Shown: piece by piece, positions 11,848 through 24,116 of the stretch
Layout of the letters: the number at the start of each line of letters is the position of its first letter
Numbering within the stretch: position 1 is the first letter of the stretch
NCBI GenBank assembly: GCA_963932465.1
Contig: OZ010791.1
Span: 323,140,283-323,204,282, forward strand
DNA: 64,000 bases
Direction: 5' to 3'
DNA from: Maratus speciosus
Taxonomy: Eukaryota; Arthropoda; Arachnida; Araneae; Salticidae
Translations under genes and position numbers: made by a program
Notes under the pieces: generated by a model
Seen by the model: only the letters and a program-made list of their open reading frames with translations
What the model was told of the DNA's origin: nothing
The model's database searches: none

Positions 11848-12223
11848 CAGTGCTCAGCAAAAGTTTAGACAATGATCTAATATGCTTCTGTGCTGAGAAG
11901 TATGTAACGAATTGTTGTAATTCAACTGTCATATATTACTGGGGACTTATCCTTCATACACAAACAATAAATTTTAATTTATACACTTTACATAATATAT
12001 GATGACAAAAAAACGAATTTAACATTGTTGCAAAAGTATAGACAATCTGTCTGTTAACAGAAAAATATCCATAAATGAAAATCGAACTGCACCTCCATTG
12101 TCTGCTATTAATGCAAAAATGTGACTTTCCATCGAAGAAAACTAAATCCTGCATCACTTGGGGGTCTATTTCGTACCAAATACGTTCAACATCTGATCGA
12201 AGTTCATTTACAGAGGAGCATTG

Positions 12224-12540
12224 TTAAAAAATTGCATAAACCGTATGAGATATGATGCCACAAAAGTTTTCGATTGGGTTCAGATCGGGGCTACACGCGG
12301 GCCAGTCGAAAACAGTAATATTTTGAGAGTTAAACCAATTTTTTGTTTTGTATGCAACATGAATAGACGCATTATCTTGCTCAAATACATACTTTGGAAG
12401 AGATAAAAGTTCACCAAATGGCTGTAAATTGTTTTCCAATGTATGTATGTAGTCTTACGCAGCTTGGCGACCACTGAGAAACTCCAGAGATTCTTGAGAA
12501 TTAAAACAAAGTGAGGCCCAAGTCATCAACCCTTTCGAGG
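12224..12540 (-). pseudogene. Tc1-like transposase, catalytic C-terminal part
   Basis: The minus-strand frame carries F-E-Q-D-N-A-S-I-H (second catalytic Asp region) followed by W-F-N-S-Q-N-I and D-W-P-A-C-S-P-D-L-N-P-I-E-N, the DD34E motif with its Glu. Upstream, L-M-T-W-A-S-L and F-L-S-G-R-Q match the strand between the first two catalytic residues, but in a shifted frame. The expected first catalytic Asp block (F-S-D-E-S-like) is not visible. In an active element the protein would bind the inverted ends and carry out cut-and-paste transposition at TA sites. Confidence 0.75.
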
Positions 12541-12770
12541 GCAAAGGACACATAATTTTAATTCCGAAAATGGCAAGAATATTTAATTAAAATTTTCCTT
12601 TTATAATATACGTGAAAATAAGCAATTTCATATTTTCTAATAACTTCGTTTATAAATTCTGGTATCAGTCCATTATTTCATCCGTTTATAAAAAGAATTA
12701 CTCCGCGACAGGAAAGGGTCCAATTTGTTGTGAGATTTCAAGGCTGGTGGTTTTATCATTTTCATGTAAA

Positions 12771-13088
12771 CTAATGCACATCTTTCTTTAATGCATCTAC
12801 GAAATTATCCGTTGGCACAGAAAGCTCTAACTCAATTTTAATGCGATTAGCAGTCATCATTTGTCTAGATGCCAGTTTATGGATCCTTCTATAATCTCGT
12901 TTTCTGGCCACACGAGGTCTTCCAGATCTATGTTTTGCTCTGAAAGAGTCACCCTTAGACAGTACTTAATAGACAGACTTCTTTGGCCGATTGAAAGTAG
13001 CTGAAATTTCCGCAACAGTCTTCCCTTTCGATTTCAGCTTCCGTGCTTTAATTATTTCATTTGACTGAAAATTTCTTGCTCGCGCATC
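12771..13088 (-). pseudogene. Tc1-like transposase, N-terminal DNA-binding part
   Basis: The minus-strand frame reads a helix-turn-helix (K-S-K-G-K-T-V-A-E-I-S, then F-N-R-P-K-K-S-V-Y), an in-frame TAA, then V-L-S-K-G-D-S and H-R-S-G-R-P-R-V. The G-R-P-R motif between the two paired-like subdomains is characteristic of Tc1 transposases. The frame ends at a stop at 12771-12773. This part and the catalytic part belong to the same protein in intact relatives. Confidence 0.7.
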
Positions 13089-13393
13089 TTCACTAACCGA
13101 TGCTATCGCGAGGTGCACTTAAATACTTCATGCATGTGCCGTCATAAGTTTGAAATATGCGGTTTTCGGTGAACAATATCCAAAAAATCACAAAAGTGTC
13201 TAAACTTTTGCAATGTGCAAATTTCACTTTTTTCAGTTATATGAAATAATATCCTACATTAAAACCGTTATTTCTGTCCTAAAACGTTTAAAATATATTT
13301 AAAAATAAGTACAGTCATTTGTATAACCCAAGTGTTCGTATTTTTTATTTAAAGGTTAAAAATCACCAGTGTCTAAACTTTTGCTGAGGAGTG

Positions 13394-16300
13394 TAGTAAC
13401 TTTCCTTCTATATATTTTTTAATGTTTATTAGTCTTCTATTTTCATACCTGTGGTTCTTAATGCACTGATTATACCTGGCTGTTTAGGATTCAAATTATG
13501 CATATTACGCTTCGTTATTTATTTATTTTTAAAAGAAAGTTTAGTTATAAAGGTTGTAAATAGCTCTACAAAAGACAAAACGTTAAACAAATTAAAGATT
13601 TTGTGAAATCTGACAAATAGATCCGAAGTTGTTTTTCTATGCTATAGCGTATATATCCTATGCCGTTGTTTTAAACAAATAGCTATCACTTTTAATAATA
13701 ATATTAATCATAATAATAATATAAATAGCAATAATGTGTTTTAAAATTAATGTAGTTATTAAAAAATACTAAAAAATCTTATATGTAAACAATAATATTT
13801 GTAAATTTTAAGATATAACAATGGTAACAGTGACGACATAATAATAGTGATGGAAAACACGTAATAATAATAAATGCAAAGACAGGAACTATTAATAGGA
13901 TAATAGTCCCGGAAGAGTTAAACCTTGAAAGGAGCAAACTATTATAACCGGAATTTAATGCGTCGATGTTTGAAGAGGTGAATTTAATGAGAGTGAATTG
14001 GGAAATGTATTTTATAAATATTTATTATAGATAGAGTAAATTCGTAGAAAACAAATAATCTCATTGTTCCACGGATTCTTTGAATCCTTCGAATGCACTA
14101 TAATAAGCTACTATGGAATTTCAAAGAGAATTTTAAATAGAAAAGCGTAATATTATTTGCTATAAATGTGAAATTCGTTTTTTATTTTATTTATTTATTT
14201 ATTTTTTACAAACAAACAAACAAAAAAAAATCCAGAATCAATAACGAGTGTAGATTATAAAATACTATAGGCCTTTTTGCTGATATTGAAGAAATCGTTC
14301 AGAAAAGTTCAACGTCACCTTTTATAAGCTCGTGATGTTAAAAACCTTTCCTTTACTTTAAACATCTTTACAATCTTTTCAGAAACCTCGAGAAAATAAT
14401 ATATTTTTGAAATATAAACCCATGTTTTTTCCAAAATTTATTGGACCAAAGAAGATTTTTATGTTTAGAAACGTTTCCAAAACTTTTGGATGTCTATCTT
14501 TTACAAAATGGCCTTTTTCCAAAAACTTTTTGAGGATACTAGAAGTCTTTTGAGAATGTTGGGTTACCACGAAGTAAAATTAAATGATTTTAAATTTTAT
14601 TGCTTTATCAGGGATATTTTCATAATTTTTAGAGTATATGAAATAGGATAGTGATTCTTCATTTTAGCTTTTAAAAATGCTTGTGCGGTTTTTAAGAATA
14701 AGGATTTTATCATCTTAAAAATAACTTATTTAATTTTATTAACTATTTACACTATTTACACTTCATTAAAAAAGATATAAAGAGTGCATAAAAGTTGTTA
14801 TAGTTCAAGTTTAACTGAGTTCTTAAATTTCGTATAAAAGTAGGCCAAAAATGTTTTAGGAACTATTATGCAACATTTAAAAAATCATAAATTGATTTAA
14901 GTATAAAATAGAGTAGTATATAGTAGTATAAGATAAAAATAGATAAGGAAATTAAACCGAAAATCGCTACATTGTATTATTGAATGCTACATTGGCCACA
15001 ATAATAAATTTATTTAAAATTTATGAAGACATTAACACTAATACTAAAATGTCCAAAAATATCTTTATTTTGAAAGTATTCTTCAAACTGAAAAAATCTG
15101 CTCATCAAAGGAAATAAAAAGAAAGTACAATAAAGCACGAAAATACAAAACAAGATAGATTGTAATGCGTTTCTTTCATTTATTTTCTTCTTTCAACAAA
15201 ATCCTTATAGGATTAACTAAAATCCTACGATCAATTTTTTCAGCATAATGTTCCTCGGATAACTTTCTTTTGGAAAACAATGGCTCAGACTTAAATTCTT
15301 CAAAACTTTTTGAAGAATAAAATACCTTCTTGAAAACGTTACACCGGAACCTCAAAATATAAAATCAGAACGAGCGTCAAGGTTTCTCGCCAAAAGAAAC
15401 TTTGGAAACTTTTTACCATAACGGATATAATAGAATTTAAGAAAAGGAAGGAGGTAAGGGGAAAGGTAGAATGATGGAAAATAGATTTTAAATTAGATTT
15501 CATGTTGCCTGGCAAGTTTAGAAACAATGTTTGCCCTAAATTGTGAGAGATTTTGGGATAAAATTAGGTTACCTTGAAAGTTTAGATTAAAAATTATGTT
15601 GTTAAGCATTCTGTATTCTAATGAATTGCAACATTTATTTTTTAAGGCTGGGCTTATATTGGTAATTGCTTTTATAAAAACAAATGCATCTAAAGTTTTG
15701 AGTGAAGAAAATGGCTTTGATTATTTGCAATCAGTGTGTTTACGTAATAACATAATGTAATCTGTTGAAGTTGTTGAATGTTATAATAAGAAGAAATAAT
15801 GATGAAATAATGAAGACAGTAATGAAATATCCAAAATATGATTATAACTGTATAAAATAAGCTAATTTTTTCGCTTTTTTGCATTCAACGAGGATAGAAA
15901 TATTTTGTAAAAAGTTAAGCATATAATTATTAAAGTGGTATTTTGAGGCAAGTTATATATGTTTAAACCCTCCAGTTCTTAATGCACACTCCGCTGCGCA
16001 CCTTGTTTACGCTGTAATAAATCACGACAGGCAAACTTAATTGGTTCTTAATCATCAATCTCTTTATCAAACTTAATCTCTTGGCTTCGTGGGTCGATGA
16101 TGTCTAAGTTTTGTGTTTATCTTGAGATGTAGAAGGTGAGAACTGACATTTTACCGCAATTTATCGTTAGAATTCTAGTTTTAGAAGTCTTCTGCATCAA
16201 AATTCAAGAAATTCAAGAAATCAAGAATTTATTGCTAAACTGTCCTTTACAAACTACAGTGTACAATACTACAGCAAAGAAAAAAAAAAAGAAAACTGTT

Positions 16301-17790
16301 AATAAAAACAACAACACCATCAATAAACAAACCCTCATTAAAGTTGGATCATATTTGTCTTATTTGGAAAATAAATAATTAAAATCAATATAAAAATGAC
16401 ATTTCTTTAGTAGATCTTATTTTGAAACAGTGTTAAAATTTCATTCCGCATCTAAATGGTACTAAATTTGATATGATGAGAATAAAACGGCAATACTAAT
16501 TCTAAATTAGGGATTAGGGACGTTTTAGATAATATAAACAACAAGAGTAACCTCCTTCCATTAAAATAGGATGTACTTTTTTAATTTAATAATTAAACAG
16601 CTAAAATTTAGGATACCAGATATAAATTTGAAACTAGGCATATTTTTGTCCTCTGAACAACATTGTTGTTTCATAACTATGTGCACTTTGAAAGTTATAC
16701 ACCTGAGCAATTGCGCCACGTGTAATCATAAATCAAACATATATCTAACATAAAATAAAGTCTAGCATGAAATAAAGTCTAGTATGAAATATTATTTTTG
16801 AACTATATTAACGATTTAATGCATGGTTAAAATGTAAAAACACTTTAATTTTTTAAATTGTAACACTAGTGCACTTTTTATTTTAATCGAAAAACAAATT
16901 GTCATGGCGTTCCAACAACTAGTATTACAATTATGAGTTTAATTTTAGTGAACTGAATTTAGCGATTACCTGGAAATTGAATTCCGTTACCTAGAATTCG
17001 ATTTTCTAGCAAATTTCATTATAAAGCATTATATTTATAATTAATAAATGATACAATAAAACGCAAAAATTGTAAAAAAGTGATGAATCAAATATTTGAT
17101 TCTGTGCTATGTTAGAGACTATAAATAGAGACTGCAAACTATGTTTTTTGTCAAATTGCAGCATTTAAAAAAGGAGGAAAAAAGTAAATTTAACTTATTA
17201 TAAAATATTATGTTTCTTAAATTTCCAAATATCACATTGAATGAAAGTATACTATGTACCAGTCAATATGATAATAATTTCTTACAAATCGAAGAACATT
17301 TTAACTTCTGCCAGAAATATAATTTTGAAAGTTACTTGTACAGCAAGTGAAAAAAAAAATATTTTTGTACGTGGCAAAAAGCCGCATACATATATAAATG
17401 AAAATACAAGCTATGTTTTTAAAATCCGAAATTGTAATTTAAAATAATCTGCTGCTTTCCAAATTACCACATGGTACCTTAAGTTCTTGTTATCATGATT
17501 TTAAAAGTATACCTAAAAAAACGAATTGATATATAAAATTCAAAATTTAACGCGCATAGCAGAAGCATTGAGGATTTCAATTCTTTTATTTTAATGATAT
17601 AATTTCTAATTTTTTGAACATTAATTTAATAATCCATATTTCATATAATAAAATATTAAAATGATAAAAAATACAAAATAAAAGCGATGGGTTTACGTAC
17701 TATAGTAAAATAATCATATAAATTGTCAATATTGTGGAACAGAGAATTTCAGGAAATAGAGGTAAACTAGTTGGAAGTGGCAATTCCAAA
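13394..17790. other. AT-rich DNA with simple repeats only
   Basis: I see (AAT)n-like sequence near 13690-13730 and (TTTA)n near 14177-14200. The open frames here are at most 80 codons, low-complexity, and without domains. No inverted ends or array are seen. Confidence 0.5.
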
Positions 17791-18968
17791 ACTTTCTTCT
17801 ATCTCATACATATTAATACTTCCTGAAAAATGCAGCATAGCAGCGCCACCGGTTAGGTGATTTATGTCAACTTGAATGTCAAGTTTGATGAAAATCCGTG
17901 CATTTGTTTTTGAGATAGAGTTATTGCGGAAATCGTAAAAAGTTCTGCGTAGCAGCGCCACCTGTTGGGCGATTTACAGCAAAAACTAATCAGGACCAAT
18001 TTATAACAGTGAAACTGAATGTTAAGTATGATGAAAATTCATGCATTCGTTCTTGAAATACCTCTATTGCGGAAATCGTGAAAAATGCAGCATAGCAGCG
18101 CCATCTGTTAGGTAGTTTATACCAAAACCTGAACAGCAGTAATTCATATCAAGAGCTTACAGAATCTGAAGTTTGATCAAAATTCGTGCATTAGTTCTTG
18201 AGATAGAACTATTGCGATAATCATGAATAATATAGCATAGCAGCGCCACCTGTTGGGCGATTTACACCCGAAAGTAACCTGCACTAAATTATATTGAGGA
18301 CTAACTGAATCTGAAGTTTTATGAAAAGCCGTCAATTAGTTCTTAAGATATAACTATTGCGGAAATCGTGAAAAATGCAGCATAGCAGCGCCATCTGTTA
18401 GGTAGTTTATACCAAAACCTGAACAGCAGTAATTCATATCAAGAGCTTACAGAATCTGAAGTTTGATCAAAATTCGTGCATTAGTTCTTGAGATAGAACT
18501 ATTGCGATAATCATGAATAATATAGCATAGCAGCGCCACCTGTTGGGCGATTTACACCCGAAAGTAACCTGCACTAAATTATATTGAGGACTAACTGAAT
18601 CTGAAGTTTTATGAAAAGCCGTCAATTAGTTCTTAAGATATAACTATTGCGGAAATCGTGAAAAATGCAGCATAGCGGCGCCTCCTATTGAGCGATTTAC
18701 AGCAAAAAGTAATCAGCACCAATTTATATTAGGGTATAGCTAACTGAATATAAAGTTTTATTAAATGCCGTTCATTAGTTCTTGTGATAGAACGCCCACA
18801 AAATTTGTGTCACATACAGACAGATGGACAGACAGGGTCACAGACAGGCATTTTCTATAAACAGGTTTTTCGTATTCTGTGACCCCTATAACGTGTAAAT
18901 CCATCGAAAAGCGGAATTCGAAAGTTTCACGAATTCAATACTTTCTTCTTGTAAAGATTGAAGAAAGT
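17791..18968. mobile_element. Inverted-end element filled with a ~145-bp minisatellite
   Basis: ACTTTCTTCTATCT at the left (17791) pairs with AGATTGAAGAAAGT at the right end (18955-18968), 13 of 14 bases inverted. Between them lie about seven units beginning with GCAGCATAGCAGCGCCACC and continuing to GATAGAACTATTGCGGAAAT (unit starts near 17830, 17946, 18087, 18233, 18377, 18523 and 18667). After the array comes a non-repeated 3' part with (GACA)n and a terminal hairpin ACTTTCTTC...GAAGAAAGT. No open frame is convincing. A target duplication is not clear; AAA flanks both ends. It looks like a non-autonomous element carrying internal tandem repeats. Confidence 0.55.
18064..18643 (+). repeat. 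Perfect 290-bp tandem duplication
   Basis: Units 18064-18353 and 18354-18643 look identical by eye. The identity continues about 33 bases into a third, diverged unit. Each 290-bp unit is itself two diverged ~145-bp monomers. This makes it a higher-order repeat. The absence of differences implies a very recent duplication, or a gene-conversion or assembly event. Confidence 0.8.
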
Positions 18969-19636
18969 AAAAATTATAAAAGTAATTTGACAGAAAGCAC
19001 TGGAAATTTTGAGCATAATTTGGAATCTTTATATTTCTTTTGCGCTATTCTTTTATAATATTCGATTAATTCTTTATTAAATTACTTCTGAAGTTACTTG
19101 ATATAGATCATTTGAGGAGGAAATAAAGTAAGATTTTTTTCTAGAACTGAATTACTGGTGTCTTTCGAGAAATTTGTCAAAATAAAATCTTATTTTTTAT
19201 GATATTTATCGGAAACTATTACAAACAACATTAAACGTTTATAATATCAATTAAAAATTTTCAAATGTCTTAGATCACTTTTTAAAATAATGCCCATGAA
19301 AATCTAAATCATGCATTAAATGGATTTTTCTTATCTCTAGCCTTATGTTCAAGTTTCTTCTTTTTCAAATCAATTTTTGTCGGTAAAAAGGCATTTTAAC
19401 ATTTTCCTCATTATAAGTGTTTTAATTTTGAATTGAAACATTATAATCTGTCTAAATTAAGAGGGTTCTTAACGAAAAAATCAAAATGATTAAAAGATGT
19501 CGAACTATATTCAATATTTTTAAATAATCAATGTTTCCGATGATTTATAACATATTTAAATAGTCCTCAGACAAAAATAAACGATGGAACTATTTAATTT
19601 CGCACCTAAATGTTTTCAAAGCTAACAGAACCACCC
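18969..19636. other. AT-rich DNA without recognised features
   Basis: There is no domain-bearing open frame and no clear repeat. Confidence 0.5.
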
Positions 19637-20190
19637 GTGGAAAAATAATGCCATACTAAATTTAAGTTTACTAAATGCTACACCATTTCACTTAATTTTT
19701 TTTAGCTTTTTTCAGTATTATCTGGGAAATTGTGTATTTTTCAATTACACGCGCCAAAGAAAACGCGCATTGTTATTTATAAAGCTAGGTGATTTTACTA
19801 TGTATAAGCCTAAGTAACGTAATTATTCATAACTCTGGCAACTCACCTTTTTTCTTGTTAACTATTAGGATTACTTTATCCTGTCTTCCTGATAAAATAA
19901 ATAAAATGCCATATTCTAAAAATATGGCGATTACAATAACGAATCTCTATACATTTGCTCCCATAAATCGTTAAAATGACGATCAGAAAAATGACGTTAC
20001 TTTGGCGCAAACATATAAAAATTCCTCGGCTTTATAAATGATAATGCGATTATTCTTTGACGCATTTAACAGAAAAATACACAATTTCCCAGTTAATACT
20101 TGGAAAAAAAAAAAGGAAAATAATTAATCCGAATAGTGCAACATTTAGTTAAATTGTATTTCATATTGCATTATTTTTAAATTGAAACTT
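19637..20190. mobile_element. Foldback element, ~550 bp
   Basis: CTGGGAAATTGTGTATTTTTC near 19725 is matched in inverted orientation by GAAAAATACACAATTTCCCAG near 20070. The pairing extends outward (AAAAATAATGCCATACTAAATT against its counterpart near 20170) and inward (TTTATAAAGC and CCTAAGTAACGTAATT against AATGACGTTACTTTGG and GCTTTATAAA). The centre near 19850-19960 is unpaired. The arms are diverged and asymmetrical in length. Tips and target duplication are not resolved. Confidence 0.5.
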
Positions 20191-21105
20191 AAATTTTCCT
20201 TAATAAAATTAAATCTTCAATTATTACATGAAAATGACGTCACTTTCTAGGCATTTTTAGACGTGACCTCAGTATTTAATTTTCGTTTGAAAAGAGAAAG
20301 AACTGGGTGAAAAAAAGAAAAACGGTTGCTATGTTTAATTACCTATTAATATATAAATCGTAGAAAACGTTACCACTGCACGAAAGTATTAAAACATTAG
20401 CTACAAGACATAGCTATAAGATGTATCTGTGATATTCAAATGAAATATGAAAAAAAAACCTTTTATATATGAAAAAAATTATACATGAAATGCGTTAAAA
20501 TTACGTTTTATTTCCTATTTCGTTCGTCTTTCATAGATTATATGTATATATATATATACTTCATAGATTATATATATATATGAAAAATGCACATTATCTG
20601 CTCAGAATGAGATGAATTTTGTATACGAGAATATAGCGAGTGGGCCTGAATTTTTTATTGGCTTATAAAAACAAAGTAGCTTTGTTAATATATATTCAAT
20701 TCTTGCGCCGTTTTTAGGGCGTGGCAATGGGAAATGATAAAAATAAATGCATTTGTATAACGATAAATTATGGTTGGTGCTTGAAAGAGGAGAAGGAGAG
20801 TTGTTTAAAAAATTTTAAAAGTATCCAGTCATTTATTTTTGTTCTTAAGCGTATGCATATCAAATTTCGTGGAAATTGGTCAGAAAATTGTATATTTGTA
20901 TAAGGAACATATCCCCAAATATCGATTATATATACAGCTATAGCTAAAAACAACAACAGCAACAACAAATAAATAAAAAATAAGTTTTAATTTTCCAACC
21001 GGGAGAGAAATGTTAGAATAATTGTGTTAAAATTAATCTATTGAAATAAAAAAATGGTCTTGGCGTTTGTCAAAAATGGACACTAAATACACATATATAT
21101 ATATG
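20191..21105. other. AT-rich DNA with (TA)n runs
   Basis: Two TTCATAGATTATAT words are each followed by (TA)n at 20532-20582. Open frames of 60-66 codons on both strands are chance. No other structure is seen. Confidence 0.45.
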
Positions 21106-21990
21106 TTGTGATCTGGCAGGTTCTCGGTAGATTGGCACATGACCGAATAAATAATCCGCCATTGGGATGCTGTTATCTGTAGAAAATCACACAGTCGAAG
21201 ACCCTGTTATGGTGACCAGCAACGATAAAGAAGAGTTATGCAGTCGAAGTAGATAAGCGGAAGGCACGGATCACACTGATCATTTCTCCAAAAGAATACA
21301 CTATCATCATTAAAAGTGAACAATTCTTTATTGATAACAGCACATCTCCAAATTCCCATGCATTATTGTCGGCAAAAACGTCTTACAAGCGCAGGATGCA
21401 GCACGCTGACATTCAAAAGATGTTGGTTACACAAATCCTCCCATTCGACGAAGTCAGAAAACACCAGAGAGCTATTAGATCACTTTGAGACAGGCGAAAT
21501 TGTGTATAAGGCTGCGTACGCACGCGTATTTTGCCTACTTCTCCAGTTTGCTTGGAAAAGCTTTTGTACTGGACCCATCTGCGGTTTATTCGCAAAAGAA
21601 TGAGGGGAATCAACAATGGGTCAGGAGATAAGGAGCTCGACTCTACTTGAAGGAAAGGTTCCTCTTTTGCCGGACATCATTCCCTTTCCTGCTAAAGTCG
21701 TTAAAAATCAAAGACACCGCGTCGCCACAAAAAACGAAGCCGACACTGCTAGCAGTTAGAAGGATGGTGCGAACGCAGCTTAAATCTCTGAAATCTGCGT
21801 TCCGAAGGCGTGCAGGCCGATTTTGTTAATACGGCATAGAGATACACTGATTACGTAGCACGCGAAACGAGCGAATGAAAAAGGGTGGCCTCTCTCAGAC
21901 GATTGTCTAGAACCAATCGGGAGAGAGGGTGAGGCTTAAAATAAAAAGAATTCCGATTTTAAGGTCGGAAGCTTTATATAGTGAAAAGTC
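21106..21990. other. GC-richer unrecognised segment
   Basis: This segment is visibly richer in G+C than its surroundings and starts right after a (TA)n run with TGTTGTGATCTGGCAGG. It holds a strong hairpin (CCTCTCTC...GACGATTG...CCAATC...GGAGAGAGG, about 21889-21928) and a TATATAG box near 21975. The sequence TGGTGACCAGC near 21211 resembles a primer binding site. Open frames of 95, 67 and 60 codons have no domains. It could be an LTR or other element fragment, but no second copy or matching end was found. Confidence 0.3.
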
Positions 21991-22515
21991 AAGAGCGGGA
22001 AAGATGTTTCGTAGAAGAAAAATTAGGAAAGAAAAGCAAATGGCTTTTGAAAATATTCGAACATAAAAATTAACTTTACTGAGAATATGGTAGATAGGGT
22101 AGCTTATAAATTTATGAAGGAATCTAAAGCTTTAAATTAAGGTTTTGGAATAAAATACTATTGATATACGCGTTTTACATTAAGGGGAATTTAAATAGGA
22201 ATAAATGATAGATATTATTAAAGTATGGAAATATTGATTATGCCGAAAAATAGAATAATTTCACGAAGATCGCGACTAAAATTTATATATAACATATATA
22301 TAATATATATTTTGCGGCTTCTAAATATTAAATTACTTTTTTAATAATTTTGAAATTTTTAATAATATTTCTTTATATTCTACATTGTTGTTCAATTGTT
22401 TCTTTGAAGAATTTCTAAGTTGTTTTGCAAGAATAACAGTGGATGTTTACTTTGCCCTAGAACAGCATATGGGGTGGGGTTTTTTTGTGAAATTTATGGA
22501 ATTAAAAAAAGTCTC

Positions 22516-22518
<3 letters not shown>

Positions 22519-22548
<30 letters not shown>
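22519..22548 (+). repeat. Poly(A) run
   Basis: About 30 consecutive A residues. No retroposon body or target duplication could be assigned to it. The 60-codon frame reading through it is an artefact. Confidence 0.85.
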
Positions 22549-22552
<4 letters not shown>

Positions 22553-22989
22553 AAATACCTACTATAAATAATATTAAATTTAATTTTTAATATTAATGAA
22601 ATTGTTTCTCATATATTAAGATGTCTTCAGATTATAATCTGATCCCTTCATTGTAGTTCGTTTAACTCTATAATATTCAACTTTCTTATGCATCAGTTAC
22701 GATATGAAAGTTGAGACTTTGAAATACATGCAGAGTTACTTACTTTGACAGCAAGCAATGCTGTAATGTTTTAAACATATTACTCAGAAACCAGAAAGTA
22801 GTCAACTGAGAGTCACCGAGAGCGATTAGTTGCGCCTAAGAGAAACGAAAACTGAGATGTATATCAAGTAATTGGGGGCGGATTATAAATGGAAAAGAGA
22901 TGAAAAAGCGATAAGGCTTTGCGGGAAGCAGAAGAATGTATTTTATGCTACGATTCAGGCATTTTGGTAATAGAGAGATTGAAATCAAA

Positions 22990-23720
22990 GTTAATTACAC
23001 AGCAACCAGAGCTCATAAAATTAATGAAGAATTCGTTGAGCTTAGGAGAAATTGTCTTTGACTTCAGTCTTAAAAAAAAAAAGACATGGGAAGAAATAAG
23101 TTTACGGTTATAGATTTCATGTGTTATTATTTCTGTTGTTATTTACATACGTGAATCAAAATGCGAATTTTGTTTAGCAATTGTTATAGAAAGATGTTTT
23201 GGTATTTTAATGGTAATTAAATAAAATATATATTTAACAAATTACATGTTCGTTAAATATATAACTAGGAATTTAAGGCTGTGCAAGCAAATATTGTGTT
23301 TGACTTAAGTTTTAAAAACTGATTTAGAAGGAACGAGTTTATGGCTTCAGATTTATGCGTTATTACTGTAGCGTGAACTAATGTGTTTAGTAACCTGCTG
23401 TGTTTTGTTATGTGTTTACTACTGTTTTTATTTATACTTCTATAATAATGAGAAAATTCTTTGAGTAATATTAATCGAATGATGTTTAAGTTTTTCAAAA
23501 GCAATTAAAAATATATATTTTAACAAGCGACATGTTTATTTTATTTTATTGGAAAGGATTTTTGTTTTAAATATGAGATCTTATAAAACACATTTAGAAT
23601 TAAAAAACATAATGAAGAATTCTTTGAGTGTAGAGGCTAATTGTGTTTGATTTTAGTATTAAAAAATGAAGGAGAGAAAAGAAGTTTACAGTTGTATATT
23701 GTATGCTATTATACGAATTA
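22990..23720 (+). repeat. Three diverged ~290-300-bp tandem units
   Basis: The words ATGAAGAATTC-TTGAG, GAAATTGTC/ATTGTGTTTGA, TTTTAAAAA, GAAGTTTACGGTTATAG and TGTTATTAT recur in the same order near 22995-23130, 23270-23370 and 23605-23720. Between them TATATATTTAACAAATTACATG (23226) and TATATATTTTAACAAGCGACATG (23510) also match. The array is old and its function is unknown. Confidence 0.45.
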
Positions 23721-24116
23721 GAAATAAGTTATCCTTATGCGATATGCGACAGTGGAGCCGCACAGCACAAATTAAATGCAGTATCCTGTAAATATGTCTT
23801 ATTTAACTTCACAATACAAAGAAGTAGATACAGAATAAAGGCTTTTTAAAGCTGCTGTTTTTAAATAGTGAACACACTAAATGAGTTGTCTAAATGTTGA
23901 GGACAGTTGTTCGTTTTATTTGGGCAGAAAAATGCTAAATTTTTTCATTCATAGAAGCATTGTGGCCGTATATACAGCGAGAATGTCATGTGTGTGTACG
24001 GTAACGTTATCGTAATTTTAAACATGAAGAACAATTGTATTGAAACACTACATAGTCCAGGCAATAGAGACCGTATAGGGGCTCTATCTAGTAAAATTAA
24101 TTGAAGTTCTGGAAAT

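Larger units (their letters stand above)
11848..13393 (-). mobile_element. Tc1-like DNA transposon, full length but decayed
   Basis: The element is 1,546 bp. The ends are CAGTGCTCAGCAAAAGTTTA on the left and, reverse complemented, CACTCCTCAGCAAAAGTTTA on the right. Each is preceded by TA (11846-11847 and 13394-13395). This length, the TA duplication and the CAGCAAAAGT tip are typical of Tc1-like elements. The transposase runs on the minus strand: a paired-like helix-turn-helix and GRPR motif near 12771-13088, and the C-terminal catalytic part near 12224-12540. The reading frame is broken by stops and frameshifts, so the copy is dead. It has no close second copy in this window. Confidence 0.85.

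Noticed and set aside
22519..22548. Poly(A) run as the tail of a processed pseudogene or LINE
   Set aside because: No retroposon body, reverse transcriptase frame or target duplication was found upstream.
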